From Sporosarcina sp. ZBG7A (lineage in GTDB: Bacteria > Bacillota > Bacilli > Bacillales_A > Planococcaceae), in assembly GCF_000813425.1 (NCBI RefSeq), contig NZ_JWIB01000027.1, positions 38,966 to 102,965 of the forward strand: a stretch of 64,000 nt of DNA, written 5' to 3'. This document shows positions 23,201-30,955 of the stretch, one piece after another. The position numbers and the translations under genes were made by a program. Below the pieces are notes generated by a model, which did not search any database, was not told where the DNA came from, and saw nothing but the letters and a program-made list of their open reading frames with translations. Each line of letters begins with the position of its first letter. Position 1 is the stretch's first letter.

Positions 23201-23831
23201 TTAGATCGATAATCTCCTGATCACTTGAAAAACCAAGGGCACGTAAGAGGACAGTAATTGGCAGTTTGCGAGTGCGATCGATCCGAACATGAACAACATC
23301 TTTTGCGTCTGTTTCGTATTCAAGCCATGCTCCACGGTTAGGTATGACTGTTGCACCAAATCCGCGTTTACCATTTTTGTCTGTCTTATCGTTGAAATAT
23401 ACGCTAGGTGATCGGACGAGCTGAGAAACGATAACCCGCTCAGCACCATTGATAATAAAAGTACCATTCTCTGTCATTAACGGGAAATCACCCATAAAGA
23501 CATCTTGCTCTTTGACATCATCAGTTTCTTTATTGTGCAAACGGACTTTCACCCGAAGTGGCGCAGCGTATGTTACGTCGCGTTCTTTTGACTCATCCAC
23601 TGGATATTTAGGCTCGCCAAGCTGATAATCGACAAATTCCAATGACAGATTTCCGGTAAAGTCTTGGATAGGAGAAATATCGTGGAACATTTCCCGCAGT
23701 CCCTCTTCCAAAAACCACTCATAAGATTCCGTCTGAATTTCAATCAGATTCGGCAGATCAAGTACTTCGCTAATTCTCGCGAAACTTCTGCGCTGACGGT
23801 GTTGACCATACTGAACTAAGTGATTTGTCAA
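20298..23831 (-). CDS. rpoB: RNA polymerase beta subunit
   Basis: 1177 residues from the TTG at 23829-23831 ([20 protein letters not shown]). A GTG three codons upstream is possible, but it would overlap the Shine-Dalgarno GAGGGG; the TTG start matches B. subtilis. RpoB forms the catalytic centre with RpoC. The rifampicin-binding segment ([20 protein letters not shown] and following residues) is the ordinary sensitive sequence. The C-terminal tail is shorter than that of B. subtilis RpoB. Its promoter is immediately after the upstream methyltransferase gene. Confidence 0.97.
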   Translation of the reverse strand: MTNHLVQYGQHRQRRSFARISEVLDLPNLIEIQTESYEWFLEEGLREMFHDISPIQDFTGNLSLEFVDYQLGEPKYPVDESKERDVTYAAPLRVKVRLHNKETDDVKEQDVFMGDFPLMTENGTFIINGAERVIVSQLVRSPSVYFNDKTDKNGKRGFGATVIPNRGAWLEYETDAKDVVHVRIDRTRKLPITVLLRALGFSSDQEIIDLIGDNEYLRNSLEKDNTENSEKALLEIYERLRPGEPPTLDSAKNLLFSRFFDAKRYDLANVGRYKMNKKLHLQNRLFNQTIAETLADPETGEILIEKGQLIDRRMLDKLLPYFEKGVGVEDLKQMGGVLEDDIRIQSVKIYAPKGEEGQIINVISNGVIDDSIKHVTPSDIIASISFFFNLLHGVGATDDIDHLGNRRLRSVGELLQNQFRIGLSRMERVVKERMSINDTQSIVPQQLINIRPVIASIKEFFGSSQLSQFMDQTNPLAELTHKRRLSALGPGGLTRERAGMEVRDVHYSHYGRMCPIETPEGPNIGLINTLSTFAKVNKFGFIETPYRKVDPDTGRVTSRIDYLTADLEDNYVVAQANALLNEDGSFVNEEVVGRFQGDNTVFKRDQIDYMDVSPKQVVSAATACIPFLENDDSNRALMGANMQRQAVPLLNPKAPFVGTGMEHVSARDSGAAVVSKHEGIVEHVEAKEIRVRRINTIEGKEVKGDLDVYRLSNFIRSNQGTCYNQRPIVSVGDRVSKKDILADGPSMENGEMALGQNILIAFMTWDGYNYEDAIIMSERLVKDDVFTSVHIEEYESDARDTKLGPEEITRDIPNIGEDALRNLDDRGIIRIGAEVHDGDILVGKVTPKGVTELTAEERLLHAIFGEKAREVRDTSLRVPHGAGGIVLDVKVFNREDGDELAPGVNQLVRVYIVQKRKISVGDKMAGRHGNKGVISRILPESDMPFMPDGTPVDVMLNPLGVPSRMNIGQVLEMHLGMAGRALGVHMASPVFDGANEQDVWDTMEEAGMDRDGKTVLYDGRSGEAFDNRVSVGIMYMIKLAHMVDDKLHARSTGPYSLVTQQPLGGKAQFGGQRFGEMEVWALEAYGAAYTLQEILTVKSDDVVGRVKTYEAIVKGDSVPQPGVPESFKVLIKELQSLGLDVKMLSEDFEEIELRDLEEDDDMQPTDALNLMKEDQPV

Positions 23832-24110
23832 CTCTTTCACCCCTCATAAGACATTAATAGAGCTAGTTTAGTCACCTGGCAATTTCGGGCCGGTTCGAAA
23901 TTAGCGCCAAGTCTAACCAAACACCTCATAAAAGTCTTTTCGAAATCAAAAAAATAGTGTATGATATCGAAAAAACAAAAAGAAAACGAGTTCCGGCTAG
24001 AGCTCATTTTCGATTTACCAATCTTTTATCCAACGTCAGTATGCCTAACATTTTCATTACTTATGCAAATGCATAAAAAGGCACACGAATGCAGTATATT
24101 TATTGTTGCA
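23832..24110 (-). ncRNA. Long 5' leader of rpoBC mRNA
   Basis: About 280 bases lie between the expected transcription start and rpoB. They contain a terminator-like hairpin (23970-24011, listed separately) and a second hairpin at 23881-23902, where AATTTCG pairs with CGAAATT around AACCGGCC on the minus strand. No open frame of credible length is present. The structure suggests transcription attenuation of RNA polymerase synthesis. Confidence 0.55.
23970..24011 (-). terminator. Attenuator-like terminator in the rpoB leader
   Basis: Minus strand GAAAATGAG, loop of 12, CTCGTTTTC, then TTTTTGTTTTTT: nine pairs (one G-U) and a long T tract, about 100 bases after the promoter and 140 before the gene. 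Confidence 0.6.
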
Positions 24111-24117
24111 TTTCATA

Positions 24118-24146
24118 ATGCTATCACAAGGCTTACACGGCGTCAA
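24118..24146 (-). promoter_or_regulatory. Promoter of rpoBC
   Basis: Minus strand TTGACG, 17-base spacer, TAGCAT. The -35 element overlaps the stop codon of the upstream rsmC-like gene. Confidence 0.75.
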
Positions 24147-24745
24147 TGTTTTTTTGACTTAATGATGTAATAGCCCTTGCTTTTCTCCACAATTTCTGCA
24201 TTACCGAATAACTCCTCTAATCTCGCAATAGTTGAAGGAGCCCCCTGCTTTTTCTGAATAACCACCCAGAGTTCGCCACCAATAGCTAAGCGTTCACTTG
24301 CTTGATCATAAATTTTAAAAACAGTTTCTTTCCCAGCTCGAATCGGAGGATTCGTTAATATCGAAGCGAACTCTTTTGTTTCAACATCATCTAACGCATC
24401 ACTGGCATAAATTTTGACGTTTTCAATATTATTTTTTTGGGAATTGGTCCGGGATAGAGCTAATGCACGTTCGTTCACGTCCACCATCTGGATCGTCCGG
24501 TCTTTTAACAATGAAGCAATAGAAATTCCTACTGGTCCGTATCCACACCCCACATCAAGAATATCCCCCTCAATGTCCGGAGCACAGAATGCATCGATGA
24601 GTAGACGTGAACCAAAGTCCACTTCCCCTTTACTAAATACGCCTGCATCAGTTACAAAAACAAAGCTAGTTCCGCGCAAATTCGTTTGCCATTGTTTCGG
24701 CTCGCTTTTCACATCGGGATTTTTCGAATAGTAATGCTCAGCCAT
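24143..24745 (-). CDS. Class I SAM-dependent methyltransferase, RsmC-like (YbxB family)
   Basis: 200 residues. Motif I of the Rossmann methyltransferase fold is GDILDVGCGYGPVGISIA (about residues 60-77), motif II MVDVNERAL, and the catalytic NPPI (residues 132-135) is typical of enzymes that methylate exocyclic amines of guanine or adenine. By family and position it is the YbxB/RsmC-like gene between rplL and rpoB in Firmicutes, probably an rRNA m2G methyltransferase. The target is inferred, not shown. It is preceded by the rplL terminator. Confidence 0.88.
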   Translation of the reverse strand: MAEHYYSKNPDVKSEPKQWQTNLRGTSFVFVTDAGVFSKGEVDFGSRLLIDAFCAPDIEGDILDVGCGYGPVGISIASLLKDRTIQMVDVNERALALSRTNSQKNNIENVKIYASDALDDVETKEFASILTNPPIRAGKETVFKIYDQASERLAIGGELWVVIQKKQGAPSTIARLEELFGNAEIVEKSKGYYIIKSKKH

Positions 24746-24784
24746 CTGAATGCCCCCTACTGTTCACTTATTAAATCCGGGTAT

Positions 24785-24832
24785 AAAAAAAACGAAGAAA
24801 AACCCGTCGACAAAGACGAGGTTTTTCTTCGT
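24785..24832 (-). terminator. Terminator after rplL
   Basis: Minus strand ACGAAGAAAAACC(T)CGTC, loop TTTGTC, GACGGGTTTTTCTTCGT, then seven T: about 17 pairs with one bulged T, ten bases after the rplL stop. Confidence 0.9.
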
Positions 24833-24842
24833 AGTCCACTAA

Positions 24843-25205
24843 TTACTTAACTTCTACAGAAGCGCCTACTTCTTCAAGCTTAGCTTTAAGTTCTTCAGCT
24901 TCAGCTTTTTCTACGCCTTCTTTGATAGCTTTAGGTGCGTTATCAACAACTTCTTTCGCTTCTTTCAAGCCTAGGCCAGTGATTTCGCGAACGACTTTGA
25001 TGACTTTGATTTTTTGGTCTCCAGCTGCTGCTAGAACTACGTCGAATTCAGTCTGCTCAGCAGCTGCTTCTCCAGCACCAGCGCCAGCCATAGCTACAGG
25101 AGCTGCAGCAGTTACGCCAAATTCTTCTTCGATTGCTTTTACTAGGTCGTTAAGTTCAAGAACTGTCATTTCTTTGATAGCGCCTAAGATTTGTTCGTTA
25201 GTCAT
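24843..25205 (-). CDS. rplL: 50S ribosomal protein L7/L12 (bL12)
   Basis: 120 residues. An N-terminal dimerisation domain (residues 1-32) is joined by an alanine-rich hinge (about 33-50, [18 protein letters not shown]) to the C-terminal factor-binding domain with [21 protein letters not shown]7/L12 forms the ribosomal stalk with L10 and recruits translational GTPases. It is 61 bases downstream of rplJ and ends in a strong terminator. Confidence 0.98.
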   Translation of the reverse strand: MTNEQILGAIKEMTVLELNDLVKAIEEEFGVTAAAPVAMAGAGAGEAAAEQTEFDVVLAAAGDQKIKVIKVVREITGLGLKEAKEVVDNAPKAIKEGVEKAEAEELKAKLEEVGASVEVK

Positions 25206-25266
25206 TATAGTTCCTCCTAATGGGTATGTTTTGCGAGTTAGCTCGCTAATTGGTCAAGATGCGATA

Positions 25267-25767
25267 TTACGCGCCTTGTTCTTCTTTTTGGTCTGCAACG
25301 GCTTTTGTAGCCAATGCGAAGTTGCGCATTGGAGCTTGAAGCACGCTGAGTAGCATAGAGAGAAGTCCTTCGCGTGAAGGAAGAGTCGCCAATGCTTTTA
25401 CTTCTTCAACAGAAGCAAGTGCACCTTCGATGACACCAGCTTTGATTTCCAAAGCTTCGTTGTCTTTAGCGAAGTTGTTGATGATTTTTGCGGGTGCGAT
25501 TACATCTTCAGTTGAAAACGCGATAGCGTTCGGTCCTGTAAGATGCTCGTTAAGTCCTTCAAGACCTGATGTTTCAGCCGCACGGCGAGCCATCGAGTTT
25601 TTGTAGACTTTGAATTCAACGCCTGCTTCACGAAGTTGCTTACGAAGTTCAGTTACTTGCGCAACGTTAAGACCACGATAGTCAACAACGACCATTGAAG
25701 CAGATGCTTTCATCTTGTCCGCGATTTCAGTTACTACTGCTTGTTTCGCTTCTAATACTTTGCTCAT
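25267..25767 (-). CDS. rplJ: 50S ribosomal protein L10 (uL10)
   Basis: 166 residues. The N-terminal rRNA-binding domain includes [20 protein letters not shown] (about residues 24-43), and a C-terminal helix binds L7/L12 dimers. L10 is the base of the ribosomal stalk. Expression is probably autoregulated by the L10-L12 complex through the leader RNA just upstream, which shows the conserved L10-leader structure and a terminator. Confidence 0.98.
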   Translation of the reverse strand: MSKVLEAKQAVVTEIADKMKASASMVVVDYRGLNVAQVTELRKQLREAGVEFKVYKNSMARRAAETSGLEGLNEHLTGPNAIAFSTEDVIAPAKIINNFAKDNEALEIKAGVIEGALASVEEVKALATLPSREGLLSMLLSVLQAPMRNFALATKAVADQKEEQGA

Positions 25768-25810
25768 CTTGACACCTCCTGTTTAGTGTAGGGGCATTTA
25801 TACCATATGC

Positions 25811-25848
25811 ATAAAAAACCCTCCGATCTGACTAGCAGACGGAGGGTT
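25811..25848 (-). terminator. Attenuator terminator in the rplJ leader
   Basis: Minus strand AACCCTCCG and CGGAGGGTT form the stem, extended inward by TCTG/CAGA, and are followed by TTTTTTAT. It lies between the L10-binding leader and rplJ, so read-through sets L10-L12 expression. Confidence 0.8.
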
Positions 25849-25849
25849 G

Positions 25850-25956
25850 GAAAGTCGTCATCTTTTTACTGTTAAAAAGAGCGTCTTGTCCCTCGGCAGG
25901 AATATTAAGTGGATGCCCACTCCTGCTGTCTGCGGTACAAATCGTATATTGCAACA
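25850..25956 (-). promoter_or_regulatory. Ribosomal protein L10 leader
   Basis: The minus strand carries the conserved core GCAGGAGTGGGCATCCACTT, followed by AATATTCCTGCCGAGGGACA. AGCAGGA and TCCTGC(C) pair, and the GGGCATCCAC part gives the kink-turn-like fold known from Firmicutes L10 leaders. Binding of the L10-L12 complex is expected to favour the terminator that follows. Confidence 0.85.
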
Positions 25957-25962
25957 AACGTT

Positions 25963-25991
25963 ATCCTACCAAACGATAGGGCGTATGTCAA
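25963..25991 (-). promoter_or_regulatory. Promoter of rplJ-rplL
   Basis: Minus strand TTGACA, 17-base spacer, TAGGAT: a strong sigma-A promoter directly after the rplA stop. Confidence 0.85.
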
Positions 25992-25995
25992 CTAA

Positions 25996-26694
25996 TTATT
26001 TTACATTTACTGAAGAAGGGTTGATCTTTACAGCAGGTCCCATTGTAGTTGTTAAGTTAACAGACTTCATGTAAGTACCTTTTGCTGCAGCCGGTTTAGC
26101 CTTCTGGATTACTTCAAATACAGTTGAAAGGTTTTCTGCAAGTTTTTCGTTATCGAAAGAAACTTTACCGATTGGAGCGTGGATAATTCCAGCTTTGTCC
26201 GCACGATATTCAACCTTACCTGCTTTGATTTCTTGAACTGCTTTTGTAACGTCGAATGTCACTGTGCCAGTTTTCGGGTTCGGCATAAGACCTTTTGGTC
26301 CAAGTACACGTCCGATTTTACCAACTTCACCCATCATATCAGGAGTCGCTACGATTACATCGAAATCGAACCATCCTTGTTGGATTTTAGTGATGTATTC
26401 AGCATCGCCTACAAAGTCAGCGCCTGCTGCTTCAGCTTCTTTAAGCTTTTCACCTTTAGCGAAAACGAGTACACGTTGTGTTTTACCAGTTCCATTAGGC
26501 AGTACAACTGCTCCACGGATTTGCTGATCATTTTTACGCGTGTCGATTCCTAGACGGAAAGCCACTTCTACTGTTGCATCAAAGTTTGTCGTGCTTGTCT
26601 TTTTAGCGAGTTCGATCGCTTCTGTTAAGTCGTATGCCGTTGTGCGGTCAACAAGCTTTGCAGCTTCTACGAACTTCTTACCTCTTTTAGCCAT
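25996..26694 (-). CDS. rplA: 50S ribosomal protein L1 (uL1)
   Basis: 232 residues, normal length. Two-domain protein with the signature [30 protein letters not shown] across residues about 112-141. L1 forms the mobile stalk that helps release E-site tRNA and in many bacteria represses the rplKA mRNA. It is preceded by a 119-base gap containing a palindromic hairpin. Confidence 0.98.
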   Translation of the reverse strand: MAKRGKKFVEAAKLVDRTTAYDLTEAIELAKKTSTTNFDATVEVAFRLGIDTRKNDQQIRGAVVLPNGTGKTQRVLVFAKGEKLKEAEAAGADFVGDAEYITKIQQGWFDFDVIVATPDMMGEVGKIGRVLGPKGLMPNPKTGTVTFDVTKAVQEIKAGKVEYRADKAGIIHAPIGKVSFDNEKLAENLSTVFEVIQKAKPAAAKGTYMKSVNLTTTMGPAVKINPSSVNVK

Positions 26695-26747
26695 CAGATA
26701 TTTCCTCCTCGATTGTGGTTTTAGCGGAATAAACCTCCCACGATTAA

Positions 26748-26780
26748 GGGTTGCCGTGTTCTATAGAACAACCGCAACCC
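26748..26780 (-). other. Palindromic RNA hairpin between rplK and rplA
   Basis: GGGTTGC and GCAACCC pair around an inner TGTTCTATAGAACA palindrome. There is no T run. A candidate L1-binding or processing site; the function is inferred only from its place in front of rplA. Confidence 0.5.
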
Positions 26781-26813
26781 CCATAAAAACATACAATAGA
26801 ATTAGGTTTCAGA

Positions 26814-27239
26814 TCAGTCTTCGATCGTGATTCCCATACTGCGAGCAGTACCTTCAACCATTGCCATCGCTGCTTCAACTGATGCAGCATTCAAATCTTG
26901 CATTTTTTGTTCAGCGATTTCTTTAACTTGATCACGTTTCACGACAGCAACTTTCTTCTTGTTCGGTTCGCCTGAACCCTTTTGGATTTTAGCTGCAACC
27001 TTCAACAATACTGCTGCTGGCGGAGTTTTTGTGATGAATGTAAATGAACGATCTTCGAATACAGTGATTTCAACAGGAATAATAAGACCTGCTTGGTCAG
27101 ATGTACGCGCATTGAATTCTTTACAGAATCCCATGATATTGACACCTGCCTGACCGAGCGCCGGCCCGACTGGCGGTGCTGGATTTGCTTTTCCTGCTGG
27201 AATTTGCAATTTCACAAGCTTGATTACTTTTTTAGCCAC
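26814..27239 (-). CDS. rplK: 50S ribosomal protein L11 (uL11)
   Basis: 141 residues from a GTG at 27237-27239, after AAGGAGGTGTGTCTC. An open frame continues 17 codons upstream, but the family begins [16 protein letters not shown]. The N-terminal domain has the proline-rich thiostrepton-binding region ([15 protein letters not shown]) and the C-terminal domain binds 23S helices 43/44. L11 is needed for RelA activation during starvation. Confidence 0.97.
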   Translation of the reverse strand: MAKKVIKLVKLQIPAGKANPAPPVGPALGQAGVNIMGFCKEFNARTSDQAGLIIPVEITVFEDRSFTFITKTPPAAVLLKVAAKIQKGSGEPNKKKVAVVKRDQVKEIAEQKMQDLNAASVEAAMAMVEGTARSMGITIED

Positions 27240-27304
27240 GAGACACACCTCCTTAAGTCCGTGATGTGGTATTTGGGTTGCCCCTCCCACTCAATATGTG
27301 CCTG

Positions 27305-27356
27305 CCGGCAAATGCCGGTAGAATTTTGTTAAGACGTTCAGACATTTCTATGTCTG
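27305..27356 (-). other. Two hairpins in the rplK leader
   Basis: CAGACAT/ATGTCTG (27339-27356) and CCGGCA/TGCCGG (27305-27318) form two short perfect stems in the untranslated leader between the promoter and rplK. No T run follows either. They may be recognised by L1 or L11; this is a guess from position. Confidence 0.45.
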
Positions 27357-27365
27357 ACCTTTGAA

Positions 27366-27394
27366 ATAATATCACTATTTCACAGGATTTGCAA
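27366..27394 (-). promoter_or_regulatory. Promoter of rplK-rplA
   Basis: Minus strand TTGCAA, 17-base spacer, TATTAT, in the gap after nusG, about 125 bases before rplK. Confidence 0.75.
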
Positions 27395-27414
27395 GAGGGA
27401 ACAAATTAATTTTT

Positions 27415-27951
27415 TTAGCTTGTTCGTTCAACTTGTTCAAAGTCGAGTTCCATATTCGTTTCGCGACCGAACATGTCTACAGATACTTTGACTTTCCCTT
27501 GGTCAAGTTCGATTTCTTCAACTTTACCTTGGAACCCAGCGAATGGTCCTTCTAATACCTCTACCATTTCACCAATTTCAAAATCGACTTCCAATTTACG
27601 ATCCTTCACGCCCATTTGTTTCAAGATGAATGTCACTTCTTCAGGAAGTAATGGTGTCGGTTTTGCTCCACCACCTGATGAACCGATGAAACCTGTGACG
27701 CCTGGAGTGTTCCGCACAACATACCACGAATCATCTGTCATTATAATTTCTACAAGAACATAACCAGGGAAAGTTTTACGCATTACCGTCCGCTTTTTAC
27801 CTTCTTTGAAGTCTGTTTCTTCTTCTTCTGGAACAATCACGCGGAAGATCTTATCTTGCATCCCCATTGTTTCAACGCGCTTTTCAAGATTTGCCTTCAC
27901 TTTGTTTTCATACCCTGAGTACGTATGGACGACGTACCAATTTTTCTCCAT
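27415..27951 (-). CDS. nusG: Transcription termination/antitermination protein NusG
   Basis: 178 residues from the second of two in-frame ATGs (MEKNWYVVHTYSGYENKVK), matching the family N-terminus; the first ATG, two codons earlier at 27957, is equally possible. The ribosome-binding site AAGGAGGG is rather far upstream. The NGN domain occupies residues about 1-110 and the KOW domain the C-terminal 50. NusG binds RNA polymerase and modulates pausing and termination. It follows secE after a gap with a terminator-like hairpin. Confidence 0.95.
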   Translation of the reverse strand: MEKNWYVVHTYSGYENKVKANLEKRVETMGMQDKIFRVIVPEEEETDFKEGKKRTVMRKTFPGYVLVEIIMTDDSWYVVRNTPGVTGFIGSSGGGAKPTPLLPEEVTFILKQMGVKDRKLEVDFEIGEMVEVLEGPFAGFQGKVEEIELDQGKVKVSVDMFGRETNMELDFEQVERTS

Positions 27952-28001
27952 TTCCATATCGATGAGGACTGCTCGTCCGTCCCTCCTTTTTTGTTCAAAT
28001 G

Positions 28002-28029
28002 AAAAAACCCGCTCTTTCAGTTAGACGGG
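28002..28029 (-). terminator. Terminator-like hairpin between secE and nusG
   Basis: Minus strand CCCG(T)CT, loop AACTGA, AAG(A)GCGGG, then TTTTTT. The stem is imperfect but GC-rich and ends in six T, about 50 bases before nusG. No separate nusG promoter is evident downstream, so it would have to be partially read through. Confidence 0.5.
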
Positions 28030-28060
28030 ATATTTTCAGTATGCGATTCAAAGTACTCTA

Positions 28061-28246
28061 TTATAACGAAACATACCATTCCATTACTCGTGACAAGCCA
28101 AGATCCACGAGACCAAAATAGACGGCCATGAAAACTACTGTACTGATAACCACGATAGTGTAGCGAGTCAGTTCTTTACGTTTCGGCCAGCTGACTTTCC
28201 GCATTTCCGTGACAACATTTTTAAAGAAACTTGTTATCTTACCCAT
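28061..28246 (-). CDS. secE: Preprotein translocase subunit SecE
   Basis: 61 residues, the short single-helix form typical of Gram-positive bacteria. The amphipathic cytoplasmic segment EMRKVSWPKRKELTRYT (about residues 14-30) carries the conserved WP and is followed by one membrane helix. SecE stabilises SecY in the translocon. It lies between rpmG and nusG, as in all Bacillales. Confidence 0.97.
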   Translation of the reverse strand: MGKITSFFKNVVTEMRKVSWPKRKELTRYTIVVISTVVFMAVYFGLVDLGLSRVMEWYVSL

Positions 28247-28300
28247 TCTTTTACAAACCTCCGAATAGTAGATATGACGGCCTCAAGTCTAGCCAGACCC

Positions 28301-28450
28301 TCACGCTGTTTGTCTGTGTAACGTATGCTCGTTGCAATGACTGCAGTGTTTCTTCAGAACCAGCCGTTCAGTTGTTTTATTACTACTTGCCGGAAGTGAA
28401 TAGTTTCTGGAGCCGCATTTTTCACAGCTTACTACAATTTTTTTAGACAT
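28301..28450 (-). CDS. rpmG: 50S ribosomal protein L33 (bL33), zinc-binding form
   Basis: 49 residues from the ATG at 28448-28450 (MSKKIVVSCEKCGSRNYS). The frame is open 22 codons upstream without support. Two pairs of cysteines (CEKC and CSHC) form a zinc ribbon, so this is the C+ form; a zinc-free paralogue is usually elsewhere. The ribosome-binding site is weak (CTAGGT). It lies between sigH and secE. Confidence 0.92.
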   Translation of the reverse strand: MSKKIVVSCEKCGSRNYSLPASSNKTTERLVLKKHCSHCNEHTLHRQTA

Positions 28451-28546
28451 ACCTAGTGAACACCTAGTCTTTCCATAGTCTTGATAAAGAGTACCACCTA
28501 ACCTATTCCCTGTCAATGCAAGGGTAGTCAGAAAATTGGCGATGCT

Positions 28547-29197
28547 TCACGTAACAACATCAACCTGCATGTATCTTTCGAGCTTCCGTTTAATGCGCTG
28601 TAATGCATTATCCACCGATTTGACTTGACGATTTAGTTCTTCAGAAATTTCTTGATAAGACTGACCATCCAAATAGAGACCGAGCACTTCTTTTTCAAGA
28701 CTGCTCAAGACTTTGTTCATCTCCACTTCCATTTGAACAAAGTTCTCTTTGTAAATCATTAAGTCTTCAGGATCATCGTTCACTGAACCCGTCAGAACAT
28801 CCATTAACGTACGATCTGATTCTTCGTCATATACAGGCTTGTCCAAAGATACAGATGAATTAAGAGGAATGTGTTTTTGCCTAGTAGCTGTTTTTATGGC
28901 CGTGATGATCTGCCGTTTAATACATAGTTCAGCAAATCCTTTGAACGAGCTAAGCCGATCTTCACGGAAGTCACGAATTGCTTTATATAACCCAATCATA
29001 CCTTCTTGGATTATATCTTCCTTGTCCCCGCCCATCATGAAGTAAGAACGCGCTTTCATCCTAACAAATGATTGATATTTAGTAATGAGAAAGTCGAGTG
29101 CATCTGTGTTTCCTTCTTGAATAATCCCGATTAATTGTTCATCGGAAAAGGTACTGAAGTCTACTGTTCTAGGTGCATAAGCTGTCTTTTCCGCCAT
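28547..29197 (-). CDS. sigH: RNA polymerase sigma factor SigH (stationary phase and sporulation)
   Basis: 216 residues, full length for sigma-H. Region 2 has the core-binding FLITKYQSFVRMKARSYFMMGG and DIIQEGMIGLYKAIRDF (about residues 37-80); region 4 ends with SYQEISEELNRQVKSVDNALQRIKRKL. In B. subtilis this factor drives transition-state and early sporulation genes, competence and FtsZ. A vegetative promoter lies just upstream. Its presence fits a spore former. Confidence 0.97.
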   Translation of the reverse strand: MAEKTAYAPRTVDFSTFSDEQLIGIIQEGNTDALDFLITKYQSFVRMKARSYFMMGGDKEDIIQEGMIGLYKAIRDFREDRLSSFKGFAELCIKRQIITAIKTATRQKHIPLNSSVSLDKPVYDEESDRTLMDVLTGSVNDDPEDLMIYKENFVQMEVEMNKVLSSLEKEVLGLYLDGQSYQEISEELNRQVKSVDNALQRIKRKLERYMQVDVVT

Positions 29198-29232
29198 TCC
29201 CCATCACTCCGGTTTATCATACTAGTTAGTCA

Positions 29233-29262
29233 ATTATAGCGTAAAGGATTTTTTTGCGTCAA
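29233..29262 (-). promoter_or_regulatory. Promoter of sigH
   Basis: Minus strand TTGACG, 18-base spacer, TATAAT, starting within a few bases of the rae1 stop codon. It allows sigH to be transcribed apart from the upstream cys/rlmB operon. Confidence 0.75.
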
Positions 29263-29266
29263 CCGC

Positions 29267-29782
29267 TCATCCGTTCCCCCTGCGCCATTTTTCAAAAACT
29301 TCCGCCACTTCCTGTGATAATTGTATCTTGGAAAAGGAGCGATCCTCTTGGATTTCACGCACTTTCGCTGAAATAATTTTATGAATTTCCTGCATTTCAA
29401 TCTCTAATTCGCGTGCAGAAATCCTTAAAGCCCCTTGACCAAAAATGATCCATTGTTCGGTAAGATCAGAAGTCGCCACATGAAGTTGGACGGTCCGTTT
29501 AGATAATTCAGCAACTAATTTTTCGATACGTTCATCAGCAGTTTCATTCTCTCTTGTAAAAACAACTTCTACTCTGGAACGTTTCTCTTTGTTTTCAATT
29601 CCCGGCACAAGATATGCATCAAATACCAAAATTACTCGCCAACCTTTAAATGCTTGGTATTCTGCTAGTTGATCAATTAAACGGTCACGCGCCTCTGCAA
29701 GTTTGAGGCTTTTTAACTCCCGCAATTCTGGCCACGCACCGATGATGTTATAACCATCGACTAGCAGGATGTCTTTTTTCAT
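29267..29782 (-). CDS. rae1: Ribosome-associated endoribonuclease Rae1 (NYN domain, YacP family)
   Basis: 171 residues, an NYN/PIN-like nuclease domain. The first catalytic aspartate is in LLVDGYNIIGAWPEL (Asp9); further acidic residues are in VFDAY and ADERIEKLV. In B. subtilis the homologue enters the ribosomal A site and cleaves certain mRNAs. The start overlaps the end of rlmB by four bases (ATGA), so they are coupled. Confidence 0.9.
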   Translation of the reverse strand: MKKDILLVDGYNIIGAWPELRELKSLKLAEARDRLIDQLAEYQAFKGWRVILVFDAYLVPGIENKEKRSRVEVVFTRENETADERIEKLVAELSKRTVQLHVATSDLTEQWIIFGQGALRISARELEIEMQEIHKIISAKVREIQEDRSFSKIQLSQEVAEVFEKWRRGNG

Positions 29783-30540
29783 GGGGTCGACGGGCTCGGT
29801 AACCGCTTGCGTAACACTTCGTACATAAGCAGTGAAGCCGCTACAGAAGCGTTAAGTGACGTGACATGACCACGCATTGGCAAATGGTACAGAAAATCAC
29901 ATTTTTCTTTCAGTAAACGAGACATTCCTTTTCCTTCACTACCAATAATGACGGCAAGTGGAAGTGTCGCATCCATTGTTCGATAATCTGCAGATCCTTT
30001 TGCATCTGTTCCAGCAATCCAGACGCCTTTCTTCTTCAACTCATCCACGGTTTGCCCTAAATTCACAACACGAACGACTGGTACATGTTCAATCGCACCT
30101 GTCGAAGCTTTCGCAACAACACCAGTGAGACCAACTGATCGTCTCTTCGGAATGATGATTCCGTGTACACCGACAGCGTCAGCGGTACGTAGAATCGATC
30201 CAAGGTTATGGGGATCTTCTAGTTCATCTAATAATAAAATGAATGGATCTTCTCCACGTTGCTCTGCGATTGAAAAAATATCATCAAGCTCAGCATACGT
30301 ATATGCAGCCACAGAAGCGACGATGCCTTGATGATTCACATCCAACAACTGGTCAAGCTTCTTTTTAGGGACAGCTTGTACAACTACCCCCGCCTTTTTA
30401 GCAAGCGTTGTAATCTCTCCGATACTTTGCTTATTTAAACCTTCAGCAATCCAGATCTTATTCAACTCTCGTCCTGAACGTAATGCTTCTACAATCGGAT
30501 TTTTGCCTCCGATCATTTCAGTTGTTTCAGTTTCTGACAC
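29779..30540 (-). CDS. rlmB: 23S rRNA 2'-O-ribose methyltransferase RlmB (TrmH/SPOUT family)
   Basis: 253 residues from the GTG at 30538-30540, after AAGGAGGAGAAGACC. The frame runs 43 codons further upstream inside mrnC, which is rejected. An N-terminal substrate-binding domain (about residues 9-85) precedes the SPOUT domain with the trefoil-knot motifs [29 protein letters not shown] and NASVAASLL. It methylates the ribose of a guanosine in 23S rRNA. It overlaps mrnC by 14 bases and rae1 by four. Confidence 0.92.
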   Translation of the reverse strand: MSETETTEMIGGKNPIVEALRSGRELNKIWIAEGLNKQSIGEITTLAKKAGVVVQAVPKKKLDQLLDVNHQGIVASVAAYTYAELDDIFSIAEQRGEDPFILLLDELEDPHNLGSILRTADAVGVHGIIIPKRRSVGLTGVVAKASTGAIEHVPVVRVVNLGQTVDELKKKGVWIAGTDAKGSADYRTMDATLPLAVIIGSEGKGMSRLLKEKCDFLYHLPMRGHVTSLNASVAASLLMYEVLRKRLPSPSTP

Positions 30541-30955
30541 GGTCTTCTCCTCCTTCAACAAATTCAATAGCCTTACAAATGAATTCCGCCGTTCTTTCTC
30601 TTTCTTCCAACAAATATAAATAACCGACGACCGCTTCAAATGCAGAGCTGTGATTGTACGTAAGAACATCTGTATTTTTGGGCACTGATCCTGATTTCGC
30701 GTTTCTCCCTCGTCTCATGACCGCCATCTCTTCGTCAGTTAAAAAATTCTCATCTATCATTGCACGCAAAATGGCTGCCTGCGCTTTCGCAGAAACAAAT
30801 TGGGTCGCTTCCTTGTGTAGGATATTCGGTTTTACACGACCTGATCGCAGGAGATGCTCTCGCACCGCCTGCTCATAGACCGCATCTCCCATATAGGCAA
30901 GGGATAGTGCTTTTAGCTGACGAACGTCTGCTGGACGTAGACTGTAGTCACTCAT
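30527..30955 (-). CDS. mrnC: Mini-ribonuclease III
   Basis: 142 residues from the ATG at 30953-30955, which overlaps the cysS stop by four bases and has GGTGG upstream; a GTG four codons earlier is less likely. It is an RNase III catalytic domain without the double-stranded-RNA-binding domain. The signature [18 protein letters not shown] (about residues 19-36) carries the acidic metal ligands. In B. subtilis Mini-III matures 23S rRNA ends. It is always next to cysS in Bacillales. Confidence 0.93.
   Translation of the reverse strand: MSDYSLRPADVRQLKALSLAYMGDAVYEQAVREHLLRSGRVKPNILHKEATQFVSAKAQAAILRAMIDENFLTDEEMAVMRRGRNAKSGSVPKNTDVLTYNHSSAFEAVVGYLYLLEERERTAEFICKAIEFVEGGEDRVRN

Noticed and set aside
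23952..23969. Second rpoB promoter after the attenuator (CATACACTAT region)
   Set aside because: A -10-like sequence is present, but no -35 with acceptable spacing was found in the T-rich stretch upstream.
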